Below are positions 25,926 through 35,822 of a stretch of DNA of 64,000 nt, piece after piece (the first letter of the stretch is position 1; every line of letters begins with the position of its first letter). The position numbers and the translations under genes are program-made. The DNA is taken from assembly GCF_004136555.1 (NCBI RefSeq), contig NZ_NOIT01000002.1, forward strand, positions 1-64,000. The letters are read 5' to 3'. The DNA is from Kocuria carniphila (GTDB lineage Bacteria > Actinomycetota > Actinomycetes > Actinomycetales > Micrococcaceae). The notes below the pieces were generated by a model. The model saw only the letters and a program-made list of their open reading frames with translations, made no database searches and had not been told where the DNA came from.

Positions 25926-27359
25926 TCACTTCGCGTAGCGATCCACGAGCTGCTCGGCCAAACCGGTGTACTGGCCGGGGGTCAGGCCCTTGAGCCGCTG
26001 CTCCGCAGCCTCCGACAAACCCAGCTCGCCGATGAACTCGCGCATGCGCTCGCCGTCCACGCGGTGGCCGCGAGTCAGGTCCTTGAGGCGCTCGTAGGGG
26101 TTGTCCATTCCCTCGCGTCCTGCGATGGCCTCGGCACGCATGGCGGTCTGGACGGCCTCGCCGAGTACCTCCCAGTTCTGGTCGAGGTCCTCGGCCAGCA
26201 GGTTCTCGGCCACGTCCAAGCGCTCCAGACCCTTGATCACATTGGAGATGGCGAGCATCGAGTGACCGAAGGCCACCCCGATGTTGCGCTGTGACGAGGA
26301 GTCCGTGAGGTCACGCTGCCAGCGAGAGGTCACCAGGGTGGCACCCAGGGTGTCCAGCAACGAGCAGGAGATCTCCGCGTTGGCCTCGGCGTTCTCGAAA
26401 CGGATGGGGTTGACCTTGTGCGGCATGGTGGAGGAGCCGGTGGCACCCTCGACAGGGATCTGCTGGAAGTATCCGATGGAAATGTATGACCACACGTCCG
26501 TGCATAAGTTGTGCAGGATCCGGTTGAAGCGCGCGATGTCCGAGTAGAGCTCGGCCTGCCAGTCGTGGGATTCGATCTGAGTGGTCAGCGGGTTCCAGTC
26601 CAACCCCAGACCCTCCACGAAGGACTGGGAAATGGCCGGCCAGTCGGTGTCCGGGGCGGCAGCCACGTGGGCGGCGAATGTGCCGGTGGCGCCGTTGATC
26701 TTGCCCAGATATTCGGTCTGGGCAATGCGGTTCAGTTGCCGGTTCAGGCGGTGTGCGAAGACCGCGAGTTCCTTACCGAGCGTGGTGGGGGTCGCCGGCT
26801 GGCCGTGCGTGCGGGACAGCATGGGCGTCGCCTTGGCGTCCTGCGCCATGTCGCTGATCGCGGACACGAGCTTGCGGGCGGCGGGCAGCCAAGCATCTTC
26901 CACGGCGTCCTTGACGCTCAATGCGTAGGAGAGATTGTTGATGTCCTCGGAGGTGCACGCGAAGTGCACCAGCGCCTTGAGGTGCTCCAAACCCAACTCC
27001 GGCAGGCGACGCCCGATGTAGTACTCCACGGCCTTCACGTCGTGAACGGTCACGGCCTCGATCTCGGCCAGCTCCGCCACGGACTGCACATCGAAGTCGG
27101 TGACGATGGCCCGCAGGCCGTCCTTCTGCTCCTGACTCAGGGGCTCCAGACCAGGCAGCGCCCGTTGCTCACACAGGTGAATGAACCATTCGACCTCCAC
27201 GTGCACGCGCTCGCGGTTGAGCGAGGCTTCCGAGAGGTAGTCGACCAGGATGCCGGCCTGGGGTCGGTAACGACCGTCCAAGGGTCCCAACGCGATGGGA
27301 GGGGTCTGCTGGCTCAGGGCCACGCGTCCGGAGGGGAGAGTGTGCGGAGTCTTCGACAT
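25926..27359 (-). CDS. purB: Adenylosuccinate lyase
   Basis: 477 residues. The fumarase/aspartase superfamily signature (GSSTMPHKVNPIRFENAE) and catalytic segment TSEDINNLSYAL are present. It acts twice in purine biosynthesis, releasing fumarate from SAICAR and from adenylosuccinate. The C-terminal ADSL domain is complete. ATG 27359 has GGAAG at suitable spacing, and in-frame ATG 27368 is possible. It is monocistronic. Confidence 0.96.
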   Translation of the reverse strand: MSKTPHTLPSGRVALSQQTPPIALGPLDGRYRPQAGILVDYLSEASLNRERVHVEVEWFIHLCEQRALPGLEPLSQEQKDGLRAIVTDFDVQSVAELAEIEAVTVHDVKAVEYYIGRRLPELGLEHLKALVHFACTSEDINNLSYALSVKDAVEDAWLPAARKLVSAISDMAQDAKATPMLSRTHGQPATPTTLGKELAVFAHRLNRQLNRIAQTEYLGKINGATGTFAAHVAAAPDTDWPAISQSFVEGLGLDWNPLTTQIESHDWQAELYSDIARFNRILHNLCTDVWSYISIGYFQQIPVEGATGSSTMPHKVNPIRFENAEANAEISCSLLDTLGATLVTSRWQRDLTDSSSQRNIGVAFGHSMLAISNVIKGLERLDVAENLLAEDLDQNWEVLGEAVQTAMRAEAIAGREGMDNPYERLKDLTRGHRVDGERMREFIGELGLSEAAEQRLKGLTPGQYTGLAEQLVDRYAK

Positions 27360-27561
27360 GATCTTCATTCTTCCACGCCTCCGCGAGCGCGCCGGCTCGG
27401 TGTCCATCGACGACGACGCCGCGGCGCCCGTTCTCCACGGGCGGGCGGGTACGTGGGGCATCGGCTGCGCATCCACAATCCGGCCTGCTCGACCGGTCAT
27501 GTCACGGGGCGGGTTCTAGCGTGAAGTTCTCTGCGGAATCCGCGCCTGGAAGGAAGTTGGC

Positions 27562-28002
27562 ATGTCGTCATCGATTGCACCGAGCGGTCCGGGATCCTCC
27601 GGGTCCGGACCCACCGAGCCATCGGGGCCGTCGCCGGCGGGAATGGCAGGTCTCCTGTACGAGCGCATTGTCATGCTGGCCGGCTCCTACGATCGCACGG
27701 CGGATGAGCTGCTGGCGCTGACGGCACAACTCCGTGCGGCAGAGGCTGCGGAATGGAAAGGGCAGGCGGGACTGGCCTACCGGACACGGCTGGAGGAGCT
27801 GACCGCGGAGGTTCAGAGCGCCGCCCACGGGTACCGCACTGTTGCAGCCGAATTGCGCGCGGGTGCCGCGGGGCTTTCGGCTCAGATCGGAGCAGTTGAA
27901 CAGTTCCTGGACCTGGGCACCCTTGGTGCCTCGGTGTTGGGGGTGCTGGCCCAGGCGGAACAATCGATTCCACAACACGGTCCCGCGGGACTGCAGCGAT
28001 GA
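27562..28002 (+). CDS. WXG100-like helical protein
   Basis: 146 residues from ATG 27562 (GGAAGGAAG ribosome site). A ~27-residue Ser/Gly/Pro tail precedes a predicted helical hairpin. The turn reads EWKGQAGLAYRTRLEEL, resembling the W-x-G of WXG100/ESAT-6-like type VII substrates. A final hydrophobic stretch (LGTLGASVLGVLAQA) ends it. The gene overlaps the following lipase-like gene by 4 nt (ATGA), so the two products probably act together. No ESX core gene is in the window. Confidence 0.7.
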   Translation: MSSSIAPSGPGSSGSGPTEPSGPSPAGMAGLLYERIVMLAGSYDRTADELLALTAQLRAAEAAEWKGQAGLAYRTRLEELTAEVQSAAHGYRTVAAELRAGAAGLSAQIGAVEQFLDLGTLGASVLGVLAQAEQSIPQHGPAGLQR

Positions 28003-29909
28003 GTATCGACACGGAACGTGTGATCACGGGTCGCGCTGAAGATGTGCACGCGACGTTGTTCGGCACGGACTCCGGTGGCCGGCTACTCCTGGACCACCCC
28101 AACGTTCCGATCGACACTCGAGCGGCCATCACGTCCGCCACCGAATCCATGCGGGTGAGTGGCGGCACCGCCCCGGGCGGCCTGGAGGTCAGCACCGAAG
28201 CCATCTCGGTAGCGGCCGGAGTCCTCTCCAGAGTGAACGAACGCGCCGGTGACGTGCTCCTGGGAACCACTGCTACAGATGTGGAGGTCGCGGCGTGGAG
28301 CATGACGGGACATCCGCTGCTCGTGGCCGCGGCGGCGTCGTCGGCGTTGACGAAGGCCGCGCTCGCGGCAGCTCAGGCGCGTATGACGCTGACGCAGCTG
28401 CACCTGGCGAGCGCGCAACAGCACTACGAAATGGTGGAAGCCAGCGTGGGGTCGTTGTTCGGGCCGGGCATCCTGACCATGCCGGGATGGAACCTCACGG
28501 GGTCTTCCATGAGCGGTCTCCGCACGACACTGGACGAATTCACCGACGCGGTGCAACGCGCGGACATTAGTACTCCCGCCGAATTCGCCACCAGGGTGCG
28601 GGTCACCTCCTTTGGGGTCGTGGTGGCCGGCGGCGGACCGGAAGGCACCAACGCGGTGATCCGTGGTGTGGGCCTGGATGACGTGCTCGACTCGAGCCTC
28701 CGTACCCCGTTGCCATCGGTGGTGCTGCGTCATTCGCGGGCCCACCGGGACCTCGGAGGCCAACCGGGCGATGAGTTCACACTGGGGCAGTACGCGCGAG
28801 TGTGGGCGGACGGGCTGCTGACGGGAGTCGGCGAGACCGAGGCGCACGTGGGTCCCGAGGAGGCGGCCGTGCAGGCTGAGTTGGGTGCGTCCTGGCCTGT
28901 GGTGCGCGCCGCCGTCAACGGACTCAGCGGCAGGTCAGGATTCGAATGGCTCACCGCCTATTCCACCGGTCGAAGTCTCTCTCCGGCCGAACGGCTGCTG
29001 TACCCGCTCGTACGCGGTCATGCAGTGCGTCCGAAGGCCAAGGAAACGATGACCGGTATTACGCCGCGCAACGCCTCCGACCACGGGATGGCCGGGTTGG
29101 CCAAGCGACCACTGCCCGCGGGCGTCGAATTCGACGGTGCGGTGCCCGTGACGGTGGCGGGGACGGCCGGGGCACTCAAGGACGCCAAGAACATCGTTGA
29201 GGATCGGGAGAACAGTACGGTCATGGTCCAAAAGTCCACCGATAGTTCGGGACGGGCCGCGTTCTCCGTGGTGCTCACAGGCACGGAGGTGTGGCACGAC
29301 GGCCAGGGGGTTCATGACATCGCCGGCATCGTCGAGGGCATGAAGGTGCAACCGCACGATTCGCTGGACGAACTACCTCCCGCACAGCGCGCGGTTCTCG
29401 AAGCGCTGAAGGATGCGGGGATCCGGCCGGGGGATTCCGTGGTGCTCACCGGTCACAGCCTGGGCGGTATCGATGCCGCGGGGCTGGCCTCGAACAGGGC
29501 CTTCCAGGAGCGGTACTCGGTGGCCGCTCTGACGACTTTCGGAGCACCCGTGGGTGGCTTCGAGTTCTCCCAGGACACCTCGGTCATGGCCGTTGAACAC
29601 TCGGACGACATGGTGCCGCCGTTGGACGGGGTCGGGAATCCGGACGGCGAGAACCGCTCGACGGTCCGCGTGGACACGCAGTACAACGGCCAGTATTCGA
29701 CCGTGGGAAGTCTCAGCGGAGTGGGTGCTCACGACATGTACGCGTACACACTGGGAGCCCAGGGGATCAGCAACTCGGGGCACGCTGCGGTGACGAAACA
29801 CGAACAGGCATTGCGTGCCGCAATTCCTGCGGGAACTGACGCGAACACCGAAACCTACATATACGAAGCCACGGAAGAACACATTGTCCACAACCCGGAG
29901 GATCGGTAG
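27999..29909 (+). CDS. Large alpha/beta hydrolase (lipase class 3-like) with helical N-terminus
   Basis: 636 residues. The first ~200 residues are Ala-rich and helical. The C-terminal ~200 residues form an alpha/beta hydrolase with nucleophile elbow GHSLGG (Ser487), a probable acid in HSDDMVPP (Asp536 or 537) and a probable catalytic His578 in GVGAHDMY. The spacing fits class 3 lipases. No classical signal peptide is seen. Translational coupling to a WXG100-like gene suggests export by a type VII-like route or action as a polymorphic effector (inference). The natural substrate is unknown. Confidence 0.8.
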   Translation: MSIDTERVITGRAEDVHATLFGTDSGGRLLLDHPNVPIDTRAAITSATESMRVSGGTAPGGLEVSTEAISVAAGVLSRVNERAGDVLLGTTATDVEVAAWSMTGHPLLVAAAASSALTKAALAAAQARMTLTQLHLASAQQHYEMVEASVGSLFGPGILTMPGWNLTGSSMSGLRTTLDEFTDAVQRADISTPAEFATRVRVTSFGVVVAGGGPEGTNAVIRGVGLDDVLDSSLRTPLPSVVLRHSRAHRDLGGQPGDEFTLGQYARVWADGLLTGVGETEAHVGPEEAAVQAELGASWPVVRAAVNGLSGRSGFEWLTAYSTGRSLSPAERLLYPLVRGHAVRPKAKETMTGITPRNASDHGMAGLAKRPLPAGVEFDGAVPVTVAGTAGALKDAKNIVEDRENSTVMVQKSTDSSGRAAFSVVLTGTEVWHDGQGVHDIAGIVEGMKVQPHDSLDELPPAQRAVLEALKDAGIRPGDSVVLTGHSLGGIDAAGLASNRAFQERYSVAALTTFGAPVGGFEFSQDTSVMAVEHSDDMVPPLDGVGNPDGENRSTVRVDTQYNGQYSTVGSLSGVGAHDMYAYTLGAQGISNSGHAAVTKHEQALRAAIPAGTDANTETYIYEATEEHIVHNPEDR

Positions 29910-29916
29910 CGAGAGT

Positions 29917-29922
29917 TAGCAT
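29917..29922 (+). promoter_or_regulatory. Leaderless -10 box of aminotransferase gene
   Basis: TAGCAT lies 7 nt before ATG 29930, with no ribosome site between. Confidence 0.5.
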
Positions 29923-29929
29923 TGGGCCT

Positions 29930-31090
29930 ATGAGTAACGCCACGCCGTCAGCCGATTCTTCAGGCACCGAGCAGAACGCGGAGCGGATCATCCCCCGAAC
30001 CGCGCTGGCTCAGCTTCCCGCGTACGCCGCCGGAAAGCCCGCTACCGAGATTCCCGGACTGGTGGCCTACAAGTTGGCGTCCAACGAGAACCCTTACGGG
30101 CCGGTACCGGCGGTGCGCCAGGCCCTGTACGATTTCGACCTGTTCAACCGCTACCCGGATCCCGCGGCCACCGTGCTGTGTGAAGCGCTCGCGGGCTACC
30201 TGTCGGTCCCCGCTGCAGACATCGTGGCCGGCGCGGGTAGCTTGGGCGCGCTGAACCAACTGCTGGCGGCGTTCGCGGGAACCGGCCAGGACGGCCAGCC
30301 GGACGAGGTCATCTACGCGTGGCGTTCCTTCGAGGCCTACCCGATCTCGGTGGGACTGGCCGGAGCGTTGAGCGTCCAGATCCCCAACCGCCCGGACGGT
30401 TCCCACGACCTTGAGGCCATGGCTGACGCGGTCACCGATCGCACCCGGGTGATCCTGCTGTGCACACCCAACAACCCCACCGGACCCAGCCTGCGTGCGG
30501 CGGACGTGCACGAGTTCTTGAAGCGAGTCCCCTCACGCGTGCTGGTGGTCATCGACGAGGCCTACTGGGAGTTCCAGCGTGCCGAGGGCCTGGTCAACGG
30601 TATCGACTTCTACCGGGAGTACCCCAACGTGGTGGCGCTGCGTACCCTGTCCAAGGCGCACGGACTGGCCGGGTTGCGCGTGGGGTACACAGTGTCCCAA
30701 CCACACGTGACCCAGTACTTACGGCAAGCCACCCCGGCCTTCAGCGTCACCCAGGTGGCCCAATTGGCCGCGGTGGCGTCCATTGAAAACATTGACCAGG
30801 TCGACGAACGCGTCCAGCAGGTGGTCGACGAGCGCGAGCGTGTCCTGGCAGGTCTGGCGGAACTCGGGTGGCAGCACCCGGAAACCCAGGCCAACTTCGT
30901 GTGGCTGCCGCTGGGCGAACACAGTCAGGCCTTCAGCGAACTGTGCGATGCGCACGCGTTGTCGGTCCGGCGCTTCGGATCCGAGGGTGTGCGTGTGAGT
31001 TTCGGAGAAGCGGAGGCCAACACTCGATTGCTCGAGCTGTGCGCGCAGTTCCCGTACCCCAGCACCATGCCCATGAGCAGCACCAACTAG
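29930..31090 (+). CDS. HisC/Pat-type aminotransferase (class I/II)
   Basis: 386 residues. PLP-dependent fold: ASNENPYGP near the N-terminus, CTPNNPTG, VVIDEAYWEF and the PLP-lysine segment TLSKAHGLAGLRVGY (Lys242), with a C-terminal RFGSEGVRVSFG arginine. It resembles histidinol-phosphate aminotransferase and the aromatic aminotransferase Pat. With no other his genes nearby and a branched-chain 2-oxoacid dehydrogenase operon 24 nt downstream, a role in aromatic or branched amino-acid transamination is plausible (inference). Confidence 0.88.
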   Translation: MSNATPSADSSGTEQNAERIIPRTALAQLPAYAAGKPATEIPGLVAYKLASNENPYGPVPAVRQALYDFDLFNRYPDPAATVLCEALAGYLSVPAADIVAGAGSLGALNQLLAAFAGTGQDGQPDEVIYAWRSFEAYPISVGLAGALSVQIPNRPDGSHDLEAMADAVTDRTRVILLCTPNNPTGPSLRAADVHEFLKRVPSRVLVVIDEAYWEFQRAEGLVNGIDFYREYPNVVALRTLSKAHGLAGLRVGYTVSQPHVTQYLRQATPAFSVTQVAQLAAVASIENIDQVDERVQQVVDERERVLAGLAELGWQHPETQANFVWLPLGEHSQAFSELCDAHALSVRRFGSEGVRVSFGEAEANTRLLELCAQFPYPSTMPMSSTN

Positions 31091-31114
31091 GCCACTCGGA
31101 AGGACAACCCAACC

Positions 31115-32296
31115 ATGGCAGCAAAGATGCACCCCGGGACGGTCGAGAGCGCCGTGCCCAGGCTCCAGTTGCTCGACGAGCAAGGCACGGTCCACGAGGA
31201 CCCCACCTTTTCCCCGTTCGTCGAAGACGTCGACACGGTGGAACTCAAGGGCCTGTACCGCTCCATGGCACTGGCACGGCGTGTGGACGAGGAAGCCACC
31301 TCATTGCAGCGTCAGGGCCAACTGGTGCTGTGGGTGCCGCTGCGCGGTCAGGAAGCGGCGCAGGTCGGATCCGCGTGGGCCACCGAACCCACCGACCGCA
31401 TCTACCCGTCCTACCGCGAGCACGCCGTGGTCTTCCACCGCGGTGTGAAGCCCGGTGAGTTGCTGCAGCTGTTCCGCGGTCACACCGCCGGCGGCTGGGA
31501 CCCCAACGAACATCACGTGAATCTCTACACCATGGTGCTGGCTTCTCAGGTGCCGCACGCGGTGGGTTACGCCATGGGCACAGCCCTGGACCGCAAGGCC
31601 GCCGAGGACGCGGGCGAGCAGGTGAGTGAGACACCGGAGGCCGTGGTTGCCTACTACGGAGACGGTGCGAGCACCGAGGGTGAGATCCACGAATCCATGG
31701 TTTTTGCAGCGTCCTACGACGCCCCCGTGCTGTTCTTCGTGCAGAACAACCAGTGGGCCATCTCGGTGCCGTTCTCCACGCAGTCCCGCGTGCCGCTGGC
31801 CACCCGCGCCGCCGGTTACGGTTTCGAGGGTCTGCGTGTGGACGGCAACGACATCCTGGCCGTGCTGGCCGCCACGCGCTACGCACTCGACAAGATCCGC
31901 CGCGGGGAAGGTCCCGTGATGATCGAGGCCGAGACCTATCGCATGGGCGCTCATACCACCGCGGACGACCCCACCAAGTACCGTCAGCGCGACGAGGAAG
32001 AACAGTGGGGCACACTGGACCCGCTCGAGCGGCTGGAGATGTTCCTGCGCGAAACCCACCACGTGGGTGATGAGTTCTTCGATTCGGTGACCAACGAGGG
32101 TCGTGAAATGGCGGACGAGTTGCGCGCGGACGTGCTGGCCATGGTGCCGCCCACCTTTGACGAATTCTTCGACAAGGCCTACGCGGACCCGCACTCGCTG
32201 ATTGACGCGGAACGCGCCGAGTGCCTGGATTACCAGGCAGGCTTCGCTCCGCAGGACGACCAGGATGACTCCGGCTCGGAAGGAGCTCACGCGTGA
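31115..32296 (+). CDS. bkdA: 2-oxoacid dehydrogenase E1 component, alpha subunit
   Basis: 393 residues. Thiamine-diphosphate binding is shown by YYGDGASTEGEIHESMVFA followed by NNQWAISVPFSTQ. A phosphorylation-loop-like YRMGAHTTADDPTKYR is present, as in branched-chain/pyruvate E1 alpha. It decarboxylates 2-oxoacids (probably branched-chain) with E1 beta and passes the acyl group to E2. A GGAAGG ribosome site precedes it. Its stop overlaps the E1 beta start by 4 nt. No E3 gene is nearby, so dihydrolipoyl dehydrogenase must come from elsewhere. The pyruvate dehydrogenase alternative is not excluded. Confidence 0.92.
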   Translation: MAAKMHPGTVESAVPRLQLLDEQGTVHEDPTFSPFVEDVDTVELKGLYRSMALARRVDEEATSLQRQGQLVLWVPLRGQEAAQVGSAWATEPTDRIYPSYREHAVVFHRGVKPGELLQLFRGHTAGGWDPNEHHVNLYTMVLASQVPHAVGYAMGTALDRKAAEDAGEQVSETPEAVVAYYGDGASTEGEIHESMVFAASYDAPVLFFVQNNQWAISVPFSTQSRVPLATRAAGYGFEGLRVDGNDILAVLAATRYALDKIRRGEGPVMIEAETYRMGAHTTADDPTKYRQRDEEEQWGTLDPLERLEMFLRETHHVGDEFFDSVTNEGREMADELRADVLAMVPPTFDEFFDKAYADPHSLIDAERAECLDYQAGFAPQDDQDDSGSEGAHA

Positions 32297-33267
32297 AGCA
32301 GCTGACCATTGCCAAAGCGATCAACGCGGGGTTGTCCCGGGCCATGGAGGAAAACCCCAAGGTCATGCTCATGGGCGAGGACATCGGTTCCCTGGGCGGC
32401 GTTTACCGCGTCACCGAGGGCCTCAAGGACCGCTACGGCGCCCACCGGGTACTGGACACACCCCTGGGTGAGGCGGGCATCGTTGGAACCGCCATCGGGC
32501 TGGCCGAACGCGGTTATCGGCCCGTGTGCGAGATCCAGTTCGACGGGTTCACGTTCCCCGCCTTCAACCAAATCACCACCCAGCTGGCCAAGATCCATGC
32601 CCGCTCAGACGGCAACCTGACCGTGCCCGTGACCATCCGCATCCCCTACGGCGGTGTGATCGGTTCGGTGGAGCACCACTCGGAGTCACCCGAAGCACTG
32701 TTCGCCCACACAGCGGGTCTGCGTATCCTGGCGCCTTCCAACGCGCAGGACGCCTACTGGATGTCACAGCAGGCCATCGAGTGCAATGACCCGGTCATCA
32801 TCTTTGAACCCAAGCGCCGCTACTGGCTCAAGGGCGACGTGGACGAGAATCAGCCCACTGGCGATCCGTTCAGCGCCGCGGTGGTGCGTGAGGGGCAAGA
32901 GGCCACCATCGTCGCGTGGGGCCCGCTGGTCCCCGTGGCGCTCGCGGCCGCTGAGGCCGCACGGGAAGACGGCCGTAGCGTGGAGGTCATCGACCTGCGC
33001 AGCCTGTCTCCCATCGACTTCGATACCGTCACGGCATCCGTGCGGAAGACCGGTCGCCTGATCATCGCCCACGAGGCCCCCACATTCGGTGGACTGGGCG
33101 GGGAGATCGCCGCGCGCGTGACCGAGCGAGCGTTCTACTCATTGGAAGCCCCCGTGCTGCGCGTAGGTGCCTTCCACATGCCCTACCCGCCGGCTGCCGT
33201 TGAAGAGCATTACGTTCCGGACCTGGATCGCGTGTTGGAAGCACTCGACCGATCCTTCGCCTACTAA
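32293..33267 (+). CDS. bkdB: 2-oxoacid dehydrogenase E1 component, beta subunit
   Basis: 324 residues from GTG 32293, translationally coupled to E1 alpha. The transketolase-like pyrimidine-binding domain (MGEDIGSLGGVYRVTEGL, DTPLGEAGIVGTAIG, EIQFDGFTFPAFNQI) is followed by the transketolase C-domain (VIDLRSLSPIDFDTV, HEAPTFGGLGGEIAA). It forms the alpha2-beta2 E1 heterotetramer. The length is typical. Confidence 0.94.
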   Translation: MKQLTIAKAINAGLSRAMEENPKVMLMGEDIGSLGGVYRVTEGLKDRYGAHRVLDTPLGEAGIVGTAIGLAERGYRPVCEIQFDGFTFPAFNQITTQLAKIHARSDGNLTVPVTIRIPYGGVIGSVEHHSESPEALFAHTAGLRILAPSNAQDAYWMSQQAIECNDPVIIFEPKRRYWLKGDVDENQPTGDPFSAAVVREGQEATIVAWGPLVPVALAAAEAAREDGRSVEVIDLRSLSPIDFDTVTASVRKTGRLIIAHEAPTFGGLGGEIAARVTERAFYSLEAPVLRVGAFHMPYPPAAVEEHYVPDLDRVLEALDRSFAY

Positions 33268-33322
33268 TTATTCCTAAGTCACGAATCGCTCCTCGCGGGC
33301 GGTATCGCAGGAGGTAGAACTC

Positions 33323-34918
33323 ATGTCCCAGGTTTTCACGTTGCCCGATGTGGGCGAGGGCCTGACCGAAGCCGAGATCCTGTCCTGGAAGGTGGCCGAG
33401 GGGCAGACCGTCACGGTCAACCAGGTGATCTGCGAAATCGAGACCGCCAAGTCCGTGGTGGAGCTCCCGTCCCCCTTCGCGGGAACCGTGCTCAGCATCA
33501 TGGTGACCGAAGGCACCACGGTCGAGGTCGGAACGCCCATCATCACCGTGGGCGATTCCGAGTCCGCGCCGTCAGGCACACCGGATCCCGGGTACACGGG
33601 CTCTGCGCCCAAGGATGGCGTGGAGGGGGAACCCACGGCCGAACACCTCGGGCCCCGGGAAGAGTCCACGTCCGGGTCCGGGCGCAGCATGGACTCGAGC
33701 GAGTCCGGCCAGGCTCTTGTGGGCGCCGGTCCCAAGGCGGATCCCGTACGACGCCGCCAGCGCACCCGCACGGCCATGCGGATCGACGCCGAACAGCCCC
33801 AGGGGCTCAACGAGCAGGGCAAGCCCGCTCCGCAACAGGATCAGGAATCGGCCAAGGGCGGCGCGGCTCGCGTGGCAGCCGGCTGGGCGGATCGGTTCTC
33901 CAAGTCGGGTATTGGCACCGCCGCCCAGGACCTGGCGGACAAGGCCGGAAAGTTCCGTGATCGCGGGGAGACGTGGTTGCGTTCTCTCGACGACACCGCA
34001 CCCCAGCAGCAGGGCGCCGCCCAGGCCTCCATCCCGCGCCGCCCGAGCATGGCCAAACCGCCGGTGCGCAAGGCCGCCAAGGAAATGGGTATCGATCTGG
34101 CGGACGTGACCGCCACCGGCGAAGGTGGGCAGGTCACCAAGCGTGACCTGTTGGCCTACGCGGCCCACCTGCGCGAGGTGGAGGACGGCCCGGACACGTT
34201 CTGGACCTCGACCCACGCACCGGCTCGTTCCCGTGACGAACGCATCCCGGTCAAGGGCGTGCGCAAGGTCACGGCCCAGAACATGGTCCGTTCGGCATTC
34301 AGCGCCCCGCACGTGTCGATCTTCGTGGACGTGGACGCCTCACGGACCATGGAGTTCATCAAGCGGCTCAAGACGTCCCCGCACTTCGAGGGGGTTAAGG
34401 TCACCCCGCTGTTGATCCTGGCCAAGGCCGTGATCTGGGCTGCCGCGCGCAACCCCCAGGTCAATGCCACGTGGACCGATTCCGAGATCATCATCAAGCG
34501 CTATATGAACCTGGGCATTGCGGCAGCCACTCCGCGCGGTCTGCTGGTACCCAACATCAAGGACGCGCAGGACCTCAACCTGCGGGAACTGGCCATCGCG
34601 TTGAACGAGCTGGCGCAGACGGCGCGCCAGGGTAAGACCCAACCCGGTGACATGCAGGGCGGCACGCTGTCCATCACGAACATCGGTGCGCTGGGCATCG
34701 ACACGGGCACGCCCATCATCAACCCCGGCGAGGTGGCCATCGTGGCCTTCGGCACCATCAAGCAGAAGCCGTGGGTCGTGGACGGGGAAGTCATTCCGCG
34801 CTGGATCACCACCCTGGGTGGTTCCTTCGACCACCGCGTGGTGGACGGTGATCTCTCCGCCCGGTTCATGGCGGATGTCGCCAGAATCCTCGAGGAACCG
34901 GCGCTGCTGCTCGACTAG
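33323..34918 (+). CDS. bkdC: 2-oxoacid dehydrogenase E2 acyltransferase
   Basis: 531 residues, with an AGGAGG ribosome site. One lipoyl domain (1-78) has the acceptor lysine in ETAKSVV (Lys43). A long charged linker (about 80-235) follows. The E3/E1-binding domain is near 240-275 ([15 protein letters not shown]). The catalytic domain ends in the [12 protein letters not shown] motif near residue 504. The linker is unusually long and Arg/Gln-rich. It completes the E1 alpha, E1 beta, E2 operon behind the aminotransferase gene. Confidence 0.94.
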   Translation: MSQVFTLPDVGEGLTEAEILSWKVAEGQTVTVNQVICEIETAKSVVELPSPFAGTVLSIMVTEGTTVEVGTPIITVGDSESAPSGTPDPGYTGSAPKDGVEGEPTAEHLGPREESTSGSGRSMDSSESGQALVGAGPKADPVRRRQRTRTAMRIDAEQPQGLNEQGKPAPQQDQESAKGGAARVAAGWADRFSKSGIGTAAQDLADKAGKFRDRGETWLRSLDDTAPQQQGAAQASIPRRPSMAKPPVRKAAKEMGIDLADVTATGEGGQVTKRDLLAYAAHLREVEDGPDTFWTSTHAPARSRDERIPVKGVRKVTAQNMVRSAFSAPHVSIFVDVDASRTMEFIKRLKTSPHFEGVKVTPLLILAKAVIWAAARNPQVNATWTDSEIIIKRYMNLGIAAATPRGLLVPNIKDAQDLNLRELAIALNELAQTARQGKTQPGDMQGGTLSITNIGALGIDTGTPIINPGEVAIVAFGTIKQKPWVVDGEVIPRWITTLGGSFDHRVVDGDLSARFMADVARILEEPALLLD

Positions 34919-34920
34919 GC

Positions 34921-35616
34921 TCACGGCACCGGGCCTGTCTGCTCGGCACGGAAACAGCCCTGGACATGGCCGGGTGCCAATGCGGTGCGTTGCAACCACC
35001 GATGGGCAGTCACCGGGCCAATGAGTTTGAACCCTCGTTCCCGGAACAACCCGGAGAGCCTACGGGAATCCGGCGTGCTGTCGGGTAGATCGAGGGAGCG
35101 CAGCGGGGGACCGGTGGGCGGGGGCACCTGCGCCTCGGTCAACAGTTCCACCCAGTCTGCGATCACCCAGTCCTCGCACACCTGGGCGTTGTGGATCACG
35201 GCCTCGATCTTGGCGCGGTTGCGGATGAGTTCCGGGTTGAGCAGGAGGTCCTCCACATCGTCGACGTCGAGCCGGGCAACCTTGGCCGGTTCGAGATCCG
35301 CCATGTACAGGTACCACGAGGGGTGCCTGCCGGACTGTGACCAACGGGCGAGGCCCGAATCGAAGAGCTCGATACTCAAGGCCTGGAAGTACTCGGTGGC
35401 GGTGCGCGGTGCCACCGCCCATTCGTGGTCGTGATCGATCAGGGTGCCGGGGGTCGCCACGGCCCATGGGCATCGTGACTTCCCGTCCGCGCACCCGATG
35501 GCTGCGAACGCTGCGTGCGGGTGATCCTCCGGGTCGGAAGGGTCGGAAGGGTCGGAAGGGTCGAACGGGTCGAGCGGGTTGGATGGGCTGAGCTGGGAAT
35601 CGGTACGTGTCTCCAT
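34921..35616 (-). CDS. tag: DNA-3-methyladenine glycosylase I-like protein
   Basis: 231 residues from ATG 35616, whose upstream TAGCGT at 7 nt fits a leaderless start. Tag features are CPWA near the N-terminus, HDHEWAVAPR, an LFDSGLARWSQSGRHPSW version of the usual GLSW segment, RNRAKIEAVIHNAQ, and GFKLIGPVTAHRWLQ. The family removes 3-methyladenine from DNA. It is diverged from E. coli Tag in the catalytic helix region. The N-terminus carries a DPSDPSDPSDP tract encoded by 9-nt tandem repeats. Confidence 0.82.
   Translation of the reverse strand: METRTDSQLSPSNPLDPFDPSDPSDPSDPEDHPHAAFAAIGCADGKSRCPWAVATPGTLIDHDHEWAVAPRTATEYFQALSIELFDSGLARWSQSGRHPSWYLYMADLEPAKVARLDVDDVEDLLLNPELIRNRAKIEAVIHNAQVCEDWVIADWVELLTEAQVPPPTGPPLRSLDLPDSTPDSRRLSGLFRERGFKLIGPVTAHRWLQRTALAPGHVQGCFRAEQTGPVP
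35530..35575 (-). repeat. 9-nt tandem repeat inside tag
   Basis: Repeats of GGTCGGAAG (plus strand), about four exact units then degenerate units, encode the Asp-Pro-Ser run near the Tag N-terminus. This is a candidate variable-number repeat. Confidence 0.6.
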
Positions 35617-35623
35617 ACGCCAA

Positions 35624-35629
35624 ACGCTA
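35624..35629 (-). promoter_or_regulatory. Leaderless -10 box of tag
   Basis: TAGCGT (minus strand) lies 7 nt before ATG 35616. Confidence 0.5.
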
Positions 35630-35822
35630 GGCATTGGCGGGCTGGGACCGAGCCCTGAATGTTCGGCATCTGGAGAAACACCCGCCCCCGTCGTCGGGCG
35701 CGGGATCCGTGCAGTGCGCTCGCCGCGGTGTCGTCGCGGGGGCGCGAAGCCGGTAAGACTTATGCCGACGTTGCACGGATGGGTGAGCGACGCGCGTAGC
35801 CTGCGCGGCGTCGTCGGCGGTG

